From assembly GCA_963733945.1 (NCBI GenBank), contig CAVTFD010000011.1, positions 1 through 64,000 of the forward strand: a DNA stretch of 64,000 nucleotides, written 5' to 3'. The notes beneath the pieces are model-generated. The model saw only the letters and a list, made by a program, of their open reading frames with translations, searched no databases and was not told the DNA's origin. The translations under genes were made by a program, and so were the position numbers. Positions 44,042 to 52,810 of this stretch are shown in pieces. This DNA is from AP-15 sp963733945. Lineage in GTDB: Bacteria; Pseudomonadota; Alphaproteobacteria; ATCC43930; CGMCC-115725. Within the stretch, counting starts at the first letter, position 1. Every line of letters begins with the position of its first letter.

Positions 44042-45529
44042 ATGCCGCTCACTCTCTATAATTCGCTGACGCGCCGCAAGGAGGTGTTCGAACCGCTCGA
44101 TCCGAACAATGTCCGTATGTATGTCTGCGGGCCGACGGTCTACGACTTCGCCCATATTGGCAATGCCCGCGCCGTGGTGGCGTTTGATCTGCTCTACCGG
44201 GTCCTGCGTCACACTTACGGGGCCGGACACGTGCGCTATGTCCGCAACATCACCGATGTCGAGGACAAGATCATCACCGCCGCCCGCGAGAGCGGCGAGC
44301 CGATCGAGGCGCTGACCCGCCGCACGACGGCGATCTTCCACGAGGACATGGCGGCGCTGAATAACCTGGCGCCCGATGTCGAGCCGCGCGCGACCGAATA
44401 CATCCCGCAGATGGTCGCGATGATCGAGCGGTTGATCGCCTCAGGCCACGCTTATGCGGTCCAAGGCCATTCGCTGTTCCGGGTCGCCTCTTATGCCAAA
44501 TACGGCGCGCTGTCGCGGCGCAGCCGGGCGGACATGATCGCCGGCGCACGGGTCGAGGTCGCTCCGTACAAGGAAGACCCCGGCGATTTCGTTCTGTGGA
44601 AGCCCTCGAACGCCGACCAACCAGGCTGGGACAGCCCGTGGGGCCGCGGCCGGCCGGGCTGGCATATCGAATGCTCGGCGATGAGCGAAAACACGCTGGG
44701 CGAGACCTTTGACATTCACGGAGGCGGGCTCGATCTGATCTTTCCGCACCACGAAAACGAAATCGCGCAGAGTGTATGCGCCCATGCCGGACATCCCTTT
44801 GCCCGTTACTGGATGCATAACGGCATGCTGACCGTTGGCGGCGCCAAGATGGCGAAGTCGGAGGGCAATTTCATCACCGTGCGAGTCGCGTTGAAGGAAT
44901 GGCCGGGCGAGGTGATCCGCCTCGCGCTGCTCGGCACGCATTACCGCGACCCGCTCGATTGGACCCCCGATCGGCTGAAGCAGGCAAAGCAAGCACTCGA
45001 CCGATTTTACCGAACTCTATTGGAGGACACTCCGACTGAACCTGCGGAGGCGAAGATCTCCGAGAAACTCATCGCGGCTCTCGACGACGACCTAAATACA
45101 CCGCTGGCGATACGGTCTCTGCAAGAGCTTACAAGCGCTTTCTATCAAACTCACGATCCTTTCGAGCGGGCCCGGCTAAAGGCCGAACTGCGCGCAAGCG
45201 GCAGCTTGATTGGTCTCGTCGAATCCGACCCGCTCCGCTGGCTGCACGGAGATTGGAGCGACCAGGGCGCCTTGATGTGGCATTGGAGCACGAACCCGGC
45301 GCCGATCCGCCCTCCCCCTCCGAGATGGATGTCTGGCATCACCACCTCGGACACTCCACTCCCTTTGCGCGAGTGGGCAAATCGCATACAGGAGCGTATC
45401 AACGACCGAGCACTAGCCCGCAAGGAGCGGCGTTTCGCCGATGCCGACCGCATCCGCGCCGAGTTGGAGGCCGAAGGTATCCTGCTAGAGGATCACTCCG
45501 ATCGGCCAACGACCTGGCGCACTAAGTAG
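44042..45529 (+). CDS. cysS: Cysteine--tRNA ligase
   Basis: CysS charges tRNA-Cys. The 495-residue product has the HIGH-like HIGN in VCGPTVYDFAHIGNARAVVA near 38, zinc ligands including IECSAMSENT near 215 and FPHHENEIAQS near 242, and the KMSKS-like KMAKSEGNFI near 276. The catalytic core looks complete. The C-terminal part holds an extra Pro/Trp-rich segment (about residues 400-445: HGDWSDQGALMWHW, then NPAPIRPPPPRW) before the usual RKERRFADADRIRAELEA end, making it about 30 residues longer than typical. ATG 44042 is the family start. trmJ-like follows 1 base after the stop. Confidence 0.93.
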   Translation: MPLTLYNSLTRRKEVFEPLDPNNVRMYVCGPTVYDFAHIGNARAVVAFDLLYRVLRHTYGAGHVRYVRNITDVEDKIITAARESGEPIEALTRRTTAIFHEDMAALNNLAPDVEPRATEYIPQMVAMIERLIASGHAYAVQGHSLFRVASYAKYGALSRRSRADMIAGARVEVAPYKEDPGDFVLWKPSNADQPGWDSPWGRGRPGWHIECSAMSENTLGETFDIHGGGLDLIFPHHENEIAQSVCAHAGHPFARYWMHNGMLTVGGAKMAKSEGNFITVRVALKEWPGEVIRLALLGTHYRDPLDWTPDRLKQAKQALDRFYRTLLEDTPTEPAEAKISEKLIAALDDDLNTPLAIRSLQELTSAFYQTHDPFERARLKAELRASGSLIGLVESDPLRWLHGDWSDQGALMWHWSTNPAPIRPPPPRWMSGITTSDTPLPLREWANRIQERINDRALARKERRFADADRIRAELEAEGILLEDHSDRPTTWRTK

Positions 45530-45530
45530 A

Positions 45531-46337
45531 ATGGCCGGGACCGATCATCGCCGCCGAGCAGTGGCCGGTGGTCCGGCGATCATCCTGGTCGAGCCGCAAC
45601 TCGGCGAGAATATTGGCACCGCGGCGCGGGCGATGATGAACTGCGCGCTCGACGATCTGCGGCTGGTGCGGCCGCGCGACGGCTGGCCCTCGGATAGGGC
45701 GATCGCTGCGGCGAGTGGCGCCGATGGCGTGCTTGACAGGGCACGGTTGTACCCGAGCATCCCAGCCGCGATTGCCGATCTCGTCCATGTCTATGCCGCG
45801 ACCGCGCGCGACCGCGGCATGGTCCGGCGCGAGGTCACGCCGCGCCAGGCGGCCGGCGAAATGCGCGCCCGGCTGGCGGCCGGCGAAGCCTGCGGCGTTC
45901 TGTTCGGACCCGAGCGCACCGGGCTCCTGAACGACGATATAACGCTCGCCGACACGGTTCTGACGGTGCCGCTCAACCCCGGTTTTTCGTCGCTCAATCT
46001 TGCGCAGGCGGTGATGATCGTCGGCTATGAGTGGTTCACCGCCGGTGCCGAGGCGGCGCCCGAGACCCTTCACACCGGGCTGAGCCGGCCGGCGACCAAG
46101 GAAGAGCTGCTGAATTTCTTCGAGCATCTCGAAGAGGAGCTGATCCGAAACGGCTTTCTGCGCAATCGCGAAAGCCGCCCCAGCATGGTGCGCAACCTTC
46201 GCAGCCTGTTTCAGCGCGCACGATGCACCGAGCAGGAATTGCGCACCCTACACGGGGTCGTCACCGCCTTCGCCGGCCCGCGTGAACGCAGCGGGACAAC
46301 GGACCTCAGTGAGCCCGACCGTGAGGGGACCGTCTAA
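45531..46337 (+). CDS. TrmJ-like SPOUT RNA methyltransferase
   Basis: A 268-residue SPOUT-fold methyltransferase of the TrmH/TrmJ group, which 2'-O-methylates tRNA (position 32 in TrmJ). Motif 1 is IILVEPQLGENIGTAARAMMN near 17, motif 2 is CGVLFGPERTGLLNDDI near 121, and motif 3 is LTVPLNPGFSSLNLAQAVMIV near 144. The C-terminal helices are TrmJ-like. It begins 1 base after cysS, so both tRNA genes are cotranscribed. Confidence 0.88.
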   Translation: MAGTDHRRRAVAGGPAIILVEPQLGENIGTAARAMMNCALDDLRLVRPRDGWPSDRAIAAASGADGVLDRARLYPSIPAAIADLVHVYAATARDRGMVRREVTPRQAAGEMRARLAAGEACGVLFGPERTGLLNDDITLADTVLTVPLNPGFSSLNLAQAVMIVGYEWFTAGAEAAPETLHTGLSRPATKEELLNFFEHLEEELIRNGFLRNRESRPSMVRNLRSLFQRARCTEQELRTLHGVVTAFAGPRERSGTTDLSEPDREGTV

Positions 46338-46362
46338 CCAGCGGGCTTCATTTTGTTCATCA

Positions 46363-46419
46363 CACCGGCGAAGGCCGGTGCCCATGGCTGATGTGGGTCC
46401 TGGCCTGCGCCGGGACGAC
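46363..46419. repeat. Palindromic intergenic repeat (ccggcgaaggccgg type)
   Basis: CACCGGCG-AA-GGCCGGTG (46363-46380) is an almost perfect hairpin, and a second C/G-rich arm TGGGTCCTGGCC...CGGGACGAC follows (46394-46419). This combination is a familiar dispersed intergenic palindrome in alphaproteobacteria. It lies between the TrmJ-like and creatininase-family genes and could act as a transcript-end hairpin. Confidence 0.6.
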
Positions 46420-46470
46420 AAGATGGCTGATGGCAGCCCCCCACTCCGCCCGTCGACAGGAGATGAAACG

Positions 46471-47214
46471 ATGCAGCTGCACTTGCAGACCTGGCCAGAA
46501 GTCGAGGTCTATCTCCAGACGAGCCACGGCATCATCCTGCCGATCGGCTCGACCGAGCAGCATGGCCCGGTCGGGGTGATCGGAACCGATGCGATCTGCG
46601 CCGAGGTTATTGCCCGCGGCGTCGGCGAGGCGGCACCGGCGCTGGTCGGGCCGACGATCGGGGTCGGCATGGCGCAGCACCATCTCGGCTTCCCCGGTTC
46701 GATCACCTTGCGGCCGAGCACCCTGATCGCAGTCCTGCGCGACATGGTCGAATCCCTGGCCGGACACGGCTTTGACAGCTTTTATTTCATCAACGGGCAT
46801 GGCGGGAACATTGCGACCGTTTCCGCCGCGTTTTCCGAGATCTACGCGACCCGCAGCTTGTCGCCGGCAGGAAACGTCGCGCCGGTCAAGTGTCGGCTCA
46901 GAAACTGGTGGCAGGGCGATGGCGTCGGGCGGATCGCCAAGGAACTTTACGGCGATGCCGAAGGCAGCCACGCGACGCCGAGTGAGGTAGCGGTTACCCA
47001 GTTCGCGTATCCCGAGGCGATCAAATCGGCGCTGCTCGACCCGGTCATCGCGCCGCGCGGCGACTTCTCCGACGCGGCGGACTATCGCCACAACTTTCCG
47101 GACGGCCGCATCGGCTCGAACTCGGCGCTGGCGACGCCCGAGGCGGGAAAGCGCCTTTACGACGCGGCGGTCGCGGCGCTGACCAAGGATTACCTGAGCT
47201 GGGTCGGCGCGTAG
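46471..47214 (+). CDS. Creatininase family protein
   Basis: A 247-residue member of the creatininase/creatinine amidohydrolase family. The signature GIILPIGSTEQHGPVGVIGTD near residue 18 carries metal ligands, followed by MAQHHLGFPGSITLRP near 70, FINGHGGNIATVSAAF near 108 and DAEGSHATPSEVAVTQ near 165. Members include amidohydrolases for creatinine and for intermediates of cofactor pathways. ATG 46471 follows AGGAG at 9 bases. No pathway partner is adjacent. Confidence 0.85.
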   Translation: MQLHLQTWPEVEVYLQTSHGIILPIGSTEQHGPVGVIGTDAICAEVIARGVGEAAPALVGPTIGVGMAQHHLGFPGSITLRPSTLIAVLRDMVESLAGHGFDSFYFINGHGGNIATVSAAFSEIYATRSLSPAGNVAPVKCRLRNWWQGDGVGRIAKELYGDAEGSHATPSEVAVTQFAYPEAIKSALLDPVIAPRGDFSDAADYRHNFPDGRIGSNSALATPEAGKRLYDAAVAALTKDYLSWVGA

Positions 47215-47239
47215 CAGCAACCTTCGGGCAAAGCGGGGC

Positions 47240-49312
47240 TCACAAGCCGAGCTTGCGCCGCACCGCCCGAGCGATCGTCTGCCGTACCGTGCCGATCTCG
47301 GCCCAGGGGTCCGACTTCAGTGCGGTGAGGCGAAGGGGGACGGTCGCGACGGTAAAGCCTTCGGGCCGGACCCCCTCCTCGACCTCGCGCCAGAACAGCG
47401 GGGTCGCAATTGGCGCGCCCGGCCGCGCGCGGGTGGAATAGGCGCCGATCGCGGTGGCGCCTCGGGCATTGCGAAGATAATCGATGTAGATCCGGCCTTG
47501 CCGCGCGCGCTTCGACTGGTTGGTGGTGTAGCGTTGCGGGTGTTGCACCGCGATATGATCGGCCACCGCCTTGGTAAGGCTCTTGATCTCCTCCCAGCGA
47601 AGTTCCGGGGTCAGCGGGACGACGACATGCAACCCCTTGCCGCCGGTGGTCTTGGCGAAACTCTGCAGCCCGAAGCCCTCGAGCGCGTCACGGATTTCAA
47701 GCGCGGCGGCTATAACCTGAGACCAGGGCAGGCCGATATCCGGGTCGAGATCAAAGGTGATCCGGTCGGGTTGCTCGACATTGTCGACGGTCGAGCCCCA
47801 GGGGTGGATTTCGAGCACGCCGATCTGGACCAGCGAGATCAGCCCGGCCAAATCCTTGATCGCGAGGTGAGTCTCGCCATCGATCTTTATTGGCACGATC
47901 GCCTTGGGCGTGCCAGTGCCGGCGTGCTTCTGGAAAAAGGTCTCGCCGCCGAGGCCGGTCGGGCAGCGCACCACGCTCAACGGCCGATGCGCCAGCTGCG
48001 GCAACGCCCAGCCGGCGATTTCAGCGTAATAGCGTGCCAGATCGAGCTTGGTGGTGGCCTCTTCCGGATAAAGGACGCGATCGGGATTGCTTAGCCTCAC
48101 CCCTTCGAATTCGGTGCTGCCGTCACGGGCAGTGCGCCGCGCAGTCACCGGCTTTGCCGCCGCTGCGGGGACGGCCGGCGCCGGCATATCAGTGTCGCGC
48201 ACAATTTCGGCTGCGCTCTTGTCCTCGCGCAGTCCGAGAAACGTCGCGTGCCGCAACACCTTTTCAGCCGTCCAGTTGCCATAGCGCACCTCGGCGACCA
48301 GCGCGGGTTGGGACCAATGCACCCCCTTGAGCGAGGCGCCCTTAGGCAATGCGCCGACCGGGGCGGTGGCGCGCTCGAGCGGTTCGAGCTGCGCCCTGAG
48401 CGCCGCCAGTTGGGCGTCGCCGAAGCCGGTGCCGACGCGGCCGGCATAATGCAGGCTGCCCCGCGGGTCATAATAGCCGAGCAGCAGGGCGCCCAGGCCG
48501 CGCCGCCCGCCGGCGGGCTCGGTGAAGCCGATCACGATGAACTCGTCGCGGTTGGCGCATTTGACCTTGACCCAATCGTTGCTGCGTCCCGGCCGGTAGG
48601 GCCGGTCGCGGCGTTTGGAGACGATGCCTTCCAGGCTGTAGCCGCAGGCGTGGCGGAAAAACTCGGGACCGCGGCCGACCTGGTGATCGCTGTAGCGCAG
48701 CATGCCGGTGGAGTGGGGCGGAACCAGTTCGGCCAGCAGCGCTTTGCGGTCTTCCAATGCAGCCCCGGTCAGGTCATAGCCGTCGAGGTGGAGAAGGTCG
48801 AACGCATAGAAGACCAGAGAGTCAGTACGTTCATTGGAGATCGCATCCTGCAGATGGCCGAAATCGGTCGTGCCGTCCGCTTCGAGATGGACGATCTCGC
48901 CGTCGATCAGCGCGGCGGCAACCGGCAGTTGGGCGAGCCTCTCGGCGAGCGCCGGAAACTTTCGCGTCCAATTCAGGGTGTTGCGGGTCAACAGCTGCGC
49001 CTGCTGGTTGCGGACCCAGGCGAGAAGCCGATAGCCGTCATATTTAATCTCGTGAAACCATTGGGATCCGTCCGGCGCCTGGTCGGCCGCGGTCGCCAGT
49101 TGCGGCTTGGGATCGCCTGCCAGCCTCCCTTTTTTGGCGCCGGGAACGCGCGCGCGGCGGGCTTGCGGATTCGGGTCGGCCGCCGTGGGCCTCCGTTCTT
49201 CGCCGTTCGGTCCCCAGACCCGATCGCGATCGGCGGCGATCTCTTCCAGCACGCGGCCGGTGGCGACACTGCGCGGATTGTCGGCAACGATCGCATCGCC
49301 GCTCTGCGGCAT
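47240..49312 (-). CDS. ligD: LigD ligase-polymerase part (frameshifted from its PE domain)
   Basis: A 690-residue frame holding two LigD domains in the order ligase then polymerase. The ligase domain has the adenylated lysine in FHEIKYDGYRLLAWV near 88, ALIDGEIVHLEADG near 136 and EGIVSKRRDRPYRPGRS near 228, with an OB region to about 350. The primase-like polymerase domain (about 390-690) has EEATTKLDLARYYAEIA, ITFDLDPDIGLPW (catalytic Asp pair) and AKTTGGKGLHVVVPL. It acts in NHEJ with Ku. The usual N-terminal phosphoesterase lies upstream in another frame; two single-base shifts at about 49338 and 49315-49325 separate them. The first ATG here is 49312, with a weak ribosome site. Confidence 0.85.
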   Translation of the reverse strand: MPQSGDAIVADNPRSVATGRVLEEIAADRDRVWGPNGEERRPTAADPNPQARRARVPGAKKGRLAGDPKPQLATAADQAPDGSQWFHEIKYDGYRLLAWVRNQQAQLLTRNTLNWTRKFPALAERLAQLPVAAALIDGEIVHLEADGTTDFGHLQDAISNERTDSLVFYAFDLLHLDGYDLTGAALEDRKALLAELVPPHSTGMLRYSDHQVGRGPEFFRHACGYSLEGIVSKRRDRPYRPGRSNDWVKVKCANRDEFIVIGFTEPAGGRRGLGALLLGYYDPRGSLHYAGRVGTGFGDAQLAALRAQLEPLERATAPVGALPKGASLKGVHWSQPALVAEVRYGNWTAEKVLRHATFLGLREDKSAAEIVRDTDMPAPAVPAAAAKPVTARRTARDGSTEFEGVRLSNPDRVLYPEEATTKLDLARYYAEIAGWALPQLAHRPLSVVRCPTGLGGETFFQKHAGTGTPKAIVPIKIDGETHLAIKDLAGLISLVQIGVLEIHPWGSTVDNVEQPDRITFDLDPDIGLPWSQVIAAALEIRDALEGFGLQSFAKTTGGKGLHVVVPLTPELRWEEIKSLTKAVADHIAVQHPQRYTTNQSKRARQGRIYIDYLRNARGATAIGAYSTRARPGAPIATPLFWREVEEGVRPEGFTVATVPLRLTALKSDPWAEIGTVRQTIARAVRRKLGL

Positions 49313-49809
49313 CGCCGCGAGCGTCGCGCTCCTTGATCAAGCAGCCAGTTCTCGTTATGCCTTCCGGCATGTTTTCCGCCCATCCGTACCAAGGCCCACT
49401 TGCCGTGCAATTTCTCGCCATCGAGCACGAATTTGAGATTGCCCTTCGCATAGGCCGCTTCCGGGTCGGGCTCGACCGGAGTCCAGGTCCCGCGATCCCA
49501 GATCAGCGCAGTCCCGGCGCCGTATTGCTTTTCGGGAATGACCCCTTCGAACCCGCCATATTCGAGCGGGTGGTCTTCGACATGGATCGCCAGGCGCTTT
49601 TCGGCAGGATCGAGGCTCGGACCCTTCGGCACCGCCCAGCTCTTCAGCACACCGTCGAGCTCGAGCCGGAAATCGTAATGCAGCCGGCGCGCGGCATGCT
49701 TCTGGATCACAAACGACAGCGGCCGCGCTGCGGTCTTGCGCGCCACGACGCCGGCCGGCTCGGGCGTCTTCGCGAAATCGCGTTTCTGTCTGTACTCGGT
49801 GAGCGCCAT
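48988..49809 (-). CDS. ligD: LigD 3'-phosphoesterase (PE) domain part, frame lost after residue 157
   Basis: The first 157 residues from ATG 49809 are a typical LigD PE domain: FVIQKHAARRLHYDFRLELD, then VLKSWAVPKGPSLDP, HVEDHPLEYGGFEGVIP, and GKWALVRMGGKHAGRHNENW. At 49338 the frame breaks: the expected LLIKERDA continues one base over, and the ligase part another base over. Beyond that, the residues out to the TGA at 48988 are an out-of-frame reading of the ligase start. The PE domain trims 3' ends in NHEJ. It is divergent from ku with a 105-base gap. Confidence 0.78.
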   Translation of the reverse strand: MALTEYRQKRDFAKTPEPAGVVARKTAARPLSFVIQKHAARRLHYDFRLELDGVLKSWAVPKGPSLDPAEKRLAIHVEDHPLEYGGFEGVIPEKQYGAGTALIWDRGTWTPVEPDPEAAYAKGNLKFVLDGEKLHGKWALVRMGGKHAGRHNENWLLDQGARRSRRCRRAAMRSLPTIRAVSPPAACWKRSPPIAIGSGDRTAKNGGPRRPTRIRKPAARAFPAPKKGGWQAIPSRNWRPRPTRRRTDPNGFTRLNMTAIGFSPGSATSRRSC

Positions 49810-49914
49810 GGCCGCGATCGATCGGTGGAAGCGTTGACGTTTGGTTGACGCTGGCCGCGACGTTGCGGAGCGCTACATAATGTGCATTCTAAGGCGGCAA
49901 TATAGGAGATCGGC

Positions 49915-50850
49915 ATGCCGCGCGCGAGTTGGAGCGGGTTTTTGCGTCTTTCTCTCGTCACCTGCCCGGTCTATCTGACCCCGGCGACGACCGAAGCGAA
50001 GCGGATCAGGCTCAATCAGCTCAATTCAAAGACCGGAAACCGGCTTTCGCAGCGTCTTGTCGACTCCAAGACCGGCGAAGAAGTCGGCCGCGACCAGATC
50101 GTCAAAGGTTACGAATTCGATCGCGACCGCTACGTTACGATCGATGACGACGAGTTGAAGGAATTGCAGGTCGAGTCGTCGAAGATCATCGATCTCGACC
50201 GCTTCGTCAGCCGCGACGAGGTCGATCCGCTTTATCTCGATGCCCCCTATTACGTCTATCCCGAGGGCGAACTCGCGGCCGAAACCTTCCGGGTGATCGG
50301 CGAGGCGATGGCGCACACCAACAAGGTCGGGCTCGGCCGCATCACGATGTCGGGCCGCGAGCGTCCGGTCCTGGTCGAACCGCGAGGCGAAGGGCTGTTG
50401 ATGTCGCAGCTGCGCAGCAGCGACGAGGTTCGCCCGGCGGAATTTGCCCACAAACAGGAAGAGCAGATCGACCCGGATCTGGTGGCCCTCGCCGAGACCA
50501 TCATCGAGCGCAAATCCGGCACATTCGAGCCTGCCGCCTTTCACGACCGCTATCAGGATGCGTTGCGCGCACTGGTCGACAGCAAGCTAAAGGGCGAGGT
50601 GGCGGCATCGTCGCACTCGATCGAAGAGCCACCCAAGGTGGTCAATTTGATGGATGCGCTGAAGCGCAGCCTCGCCCGCGAGGAGGCCTCCGCCCCGCAA
50701 AGAACCGCCGCTGCATCATCGGCCAAACGACCGCGGCCGGCTGCCGACCGGCGGCAGCCGCCGCTGTTGTTGCCGGTATCGGGCGGGCGGGGTGCGAAGG
50801 CCGAGCCCGAGGCTCAGCCGGCGATGCCGGTTGCCCGCGAAACGCCGTAA
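49915..50850 (+). CDS. ku: Non-homologous end joining protein Ku
   Basis: A 311-residue bacterial Ku homodimer subunit, which binds DNA ends and recruits LigD. The N-terminus WSGFLRLSLVTCPVYLTPAT is the family signature, with GRDQIVKGYEFDRDRYVTIDD and DLDRFVSRDEVDPLYLDAPYY near 66-105, GKVGLGRITMSGRERP-like strands near 135 and a Pro/Ala/Arg-rich C-terminal tail from about 255. ATG 49915 follows AGGAGATCGGC. Divergent ligD supports the NHEJ role. Confidence 0.94.
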   Translation: MPRASWSGFLRLSLVTCPVYLTPATTEAKRIRLNQLNSKTGNRLSQRLVDSKTGEEVGRDQIVKGYEFDRDRYVTIDDDELKELQVESSKIIDLDRFVSRDEVDPLYLDAPYYVYPEGELAAETFRVIGEAMAHTNKVGLGRITMSGRERPVLVEPRGEGLLMSQLRSSDEVRPAEFAHKQEEQIDPDLVALAETIIERKSGTFEPAAFHDRYQDALRALVDSKLKGEVAASSHSIEEPPKVVNLMDALKRSLAREEASAPQRTAAASSAKRPRPAADRRQPPLLLPVSGGRGAKAEPEAQPAMPVARETP

Positions 50851-50918
50851 AGCCAGGGCGGAAGCCCCGGCTGCGCCGGCCGAGACCGAGCGGCGACGGA
50901 AGGCCTGAGGCACAATCC

Positions 50919-51556
50919 TCAAACTGCGGGTTGCGCCATCAGCGCGGCGACAACCGGCCCAAGGTCAAAACGCCCGCGCTTCAGATCATGACCGGCGCCT
51001 GCTATCGGGATGATCTCGGTGTGGGCCGGGATCAGCGCCACCGCCGAGCGTAACTCTTGAGGCGAGCCGAACGGGTCGCTGGTGCCGTGCACGAATACCG
51101 CCGGCACGCGCAGCCGGGGAAAGTGCTCGGTCCGCAATCGGTCCGGCTTACCCGGCGGATGCAGCGGATAGGAGAACAGCAGCAGCGCCGCCGCCAGCCT
51201 CGGGTTCGTCCGCGGCGAGCATCGTCGCTTGGCGTCCGCCATAGGACTGCCCGCCGAGAGAAACTGCCCCGGCATCAGGCCGCGCATCGCCTCTACGGCG
51301 CGTCGCAGGCCCTCGCGGTCGGCGGCGGCCGTCGACGGAGACGGCGGCCCCGTCGCCCGCCGCTGGCGAAACGGCAGGTCGCAGCGCAGCACCGACACAC
51401 CCTCGGCGCAAAAGGCTTCGGCGGCCGCGATCAATAACGACGAGTGGCAATTGCCGCCGGCGCCGTGGGTCAGCACCAATCCGCGTCCGCACCCGCGCGG
51501 TCCGGCCGATGCAGAAAGCCGCGAATGCCGGTCTGCTCGAACGGAATGACGCTCAC
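50919..51556 (-). pseudogene. Alpha/beta hydrolase (KAT/TEX30-like), frameshifted
   Basis: The gene should start at GTG 51556 (VSVIPFEQTGIRGFLHRPDRAG). It meets a TGA near 51470 unless one base is restored so that LVLTHGAGGNCHSS follows. In the downstream frame (from about 51479 to 50919) a segment at about 51216-51268 is also out of phase: the shifted reading gives SLGGQSYGGRQATMLAADEP, the nucleophile elbow (G-Q-S-Y-G), whereas the open frame reads AGSPMADAKRRC. The rest (AAALLLFSYPLHPPGKPD, VPAVFVHGTSDPFG, AGHDL) is intact. Three single-base changes are needed to restore the enzyme, so it is a pseudogene or badly sequenced. Confidence 0.7.
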
Positions 51557-51599
51557 CTCATCCCTACTCTATTCGCTCGCGGCCATCGGCTTCCATGAG

Positions 51600-52616
51600 C
51601 TAGCGATATTCGTCGCCGCAATCGCCGATTACCGTCATCAGGTCGCGCGATTTGGCGAGAACCGTCTCGATCAACGCCAGATCGCCGTCGTCGAGCGCAA
51701 AGCCGAAGACGCGCGCATTGTCGGCCAGGTGCTGGGCGACGCCGAGCCGGGCGCCGACGATGACGCCGGCGACTGACGGACGATCGAGGACATAGCGGAC
51801 GCCGACATTGGCGACGCCCACCTGGTGCTTGTCGGCGACGTCTTTCAGTACCGCGAGGAGTTCCTGAAACAAGGTCCAGCCGCCCCAGGCGTCGATCATG
51901 TTCTTGTATTTCTGCAGGGAGGCGGTGTTGAGCTCGGACCGCTGCGGCTCGGCGCAGCCCAGATATTTCTCCGACAGCAGCCCGCCGAGCAAGGTGCCAT
52001 AGGCCAGAAATGTAATCCCGTGATCGTGACAGAACGGCGCCATCCGCGTTTCGGGCCGGCGATCGACCAGCGAGTATTGGACCTGGTTCGAGACGACGCC
52101 GATGCCGTGATCTGCGATGACGCGCAGCCGCTCGGTGTCGAAATTGGTCAAGGCGAGGTGGCGAATTTGGCCTTCGTCACGCAAATCGGCGAGATGCTTG
52201 AGCGCGTCGAGGTAGCCCGCGTCGCCGTAATCCCACCAATGGAACTGGAGCAGGTCGAGACAGTCGACACCCATTCGGCGCCGCGAGACGCCGACCGCGT
52301 CCTCGACGGCGCGCCTTGTCATCCGGCCGGGATAAGGCACCCATTTGGTGAAAGCCTGGATCTCCGCCAGCCGCTCGGCTCCTCGGCTCGTGGCGAAGCG
52401 GCGCCGGAACTCGCCGATCAAATCCTCGGCCGGGCCGTAATGATCGGCGAGGTCCCAGCTGGTAAATCCGGCATCGTGATAGGTGAACATCTCTTCGACT
52501 GCCCGGGCCGGGTCGATGGCGCCATGGGCGCCCGAAACCTGCCACATCCCATTGAGGATGCGGCAGATGTTCAGATCGGCGGTAAACCGAAGGCGGCTTG
52601 ATGCGGGCAGTGTCAT
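51600..52616 (-). CDS. Aldo/keto reductase family protein
   Basis: A 338-residue NADPH-type aldo/keto reductase with the TIM barrel fold. Catalytic tetrad residues are seen: D and Y in SWDLADHYGPAE near 55, K in IQAFTKWVPYP near 90 and H in LLQFHWWDYGDAG near 121. The cofactor-binding C-terminal block is VAGVIVGARLGVAQHLADN near 285. ATG 52616 follows GGAGACGAGAG. Divergent from a Gfo/Idh/MocA-type dehydrogenase. The substrate (a sugar or carbonyl compound) is unknown. Confidence 0.87.
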   Translation of the reverse strand: MTLPASSRLRFTADLNICRILNGMWQVSGAHGAIDPARAVEEMFTYHDAGFTSWDLADHYGPAEDLIGEFRRRFATSRGAERLAEIQAFTKWVPYPGRMTRRAVEDAVGVSRRRMGVDCLDLLQFHWWDYGDAGYLDALKHLADLRDEGQIRHLALTNFDTERLRVIADHGIGVVSNQVQYSLVDRRPETRMAPFCHDHGITFLAYGTLLGGLLSEKYLGCAEPQRSELNTASLQKYKNMIDAWGGWTLFQELLAVLKDVADKHQVGVANVGVRYVLDRPSVAGVIVGARLGVAQHLADNARVFGFALDDGDLALIETVLAKSRDLMTVIGDCGDEYR

Positions 52617-52810
52617 CTCTCGTCTCCGGCTGAGCTGGCGGAACGAATGGGCGCGGCAGCAGCCTAGTCGAAGAGCCGGCGTAAGGCGTGGCGCAATTCG
52701 CCGGACCGACGCCAAATGTCCGGTTCGACGCACTTGACCTGCGAGCCCGTTACGCCGGATCGTCCGATCCGGATGCTGGGCGGGCACTCGGGGATTCAGG
52801 GAGAAACCTC

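Noticed and set aside
48248..49336. 362-codon plus-strand frame opposite ligD
   Set aside because: No domain, and the minus strand has the ligase active-site motif.
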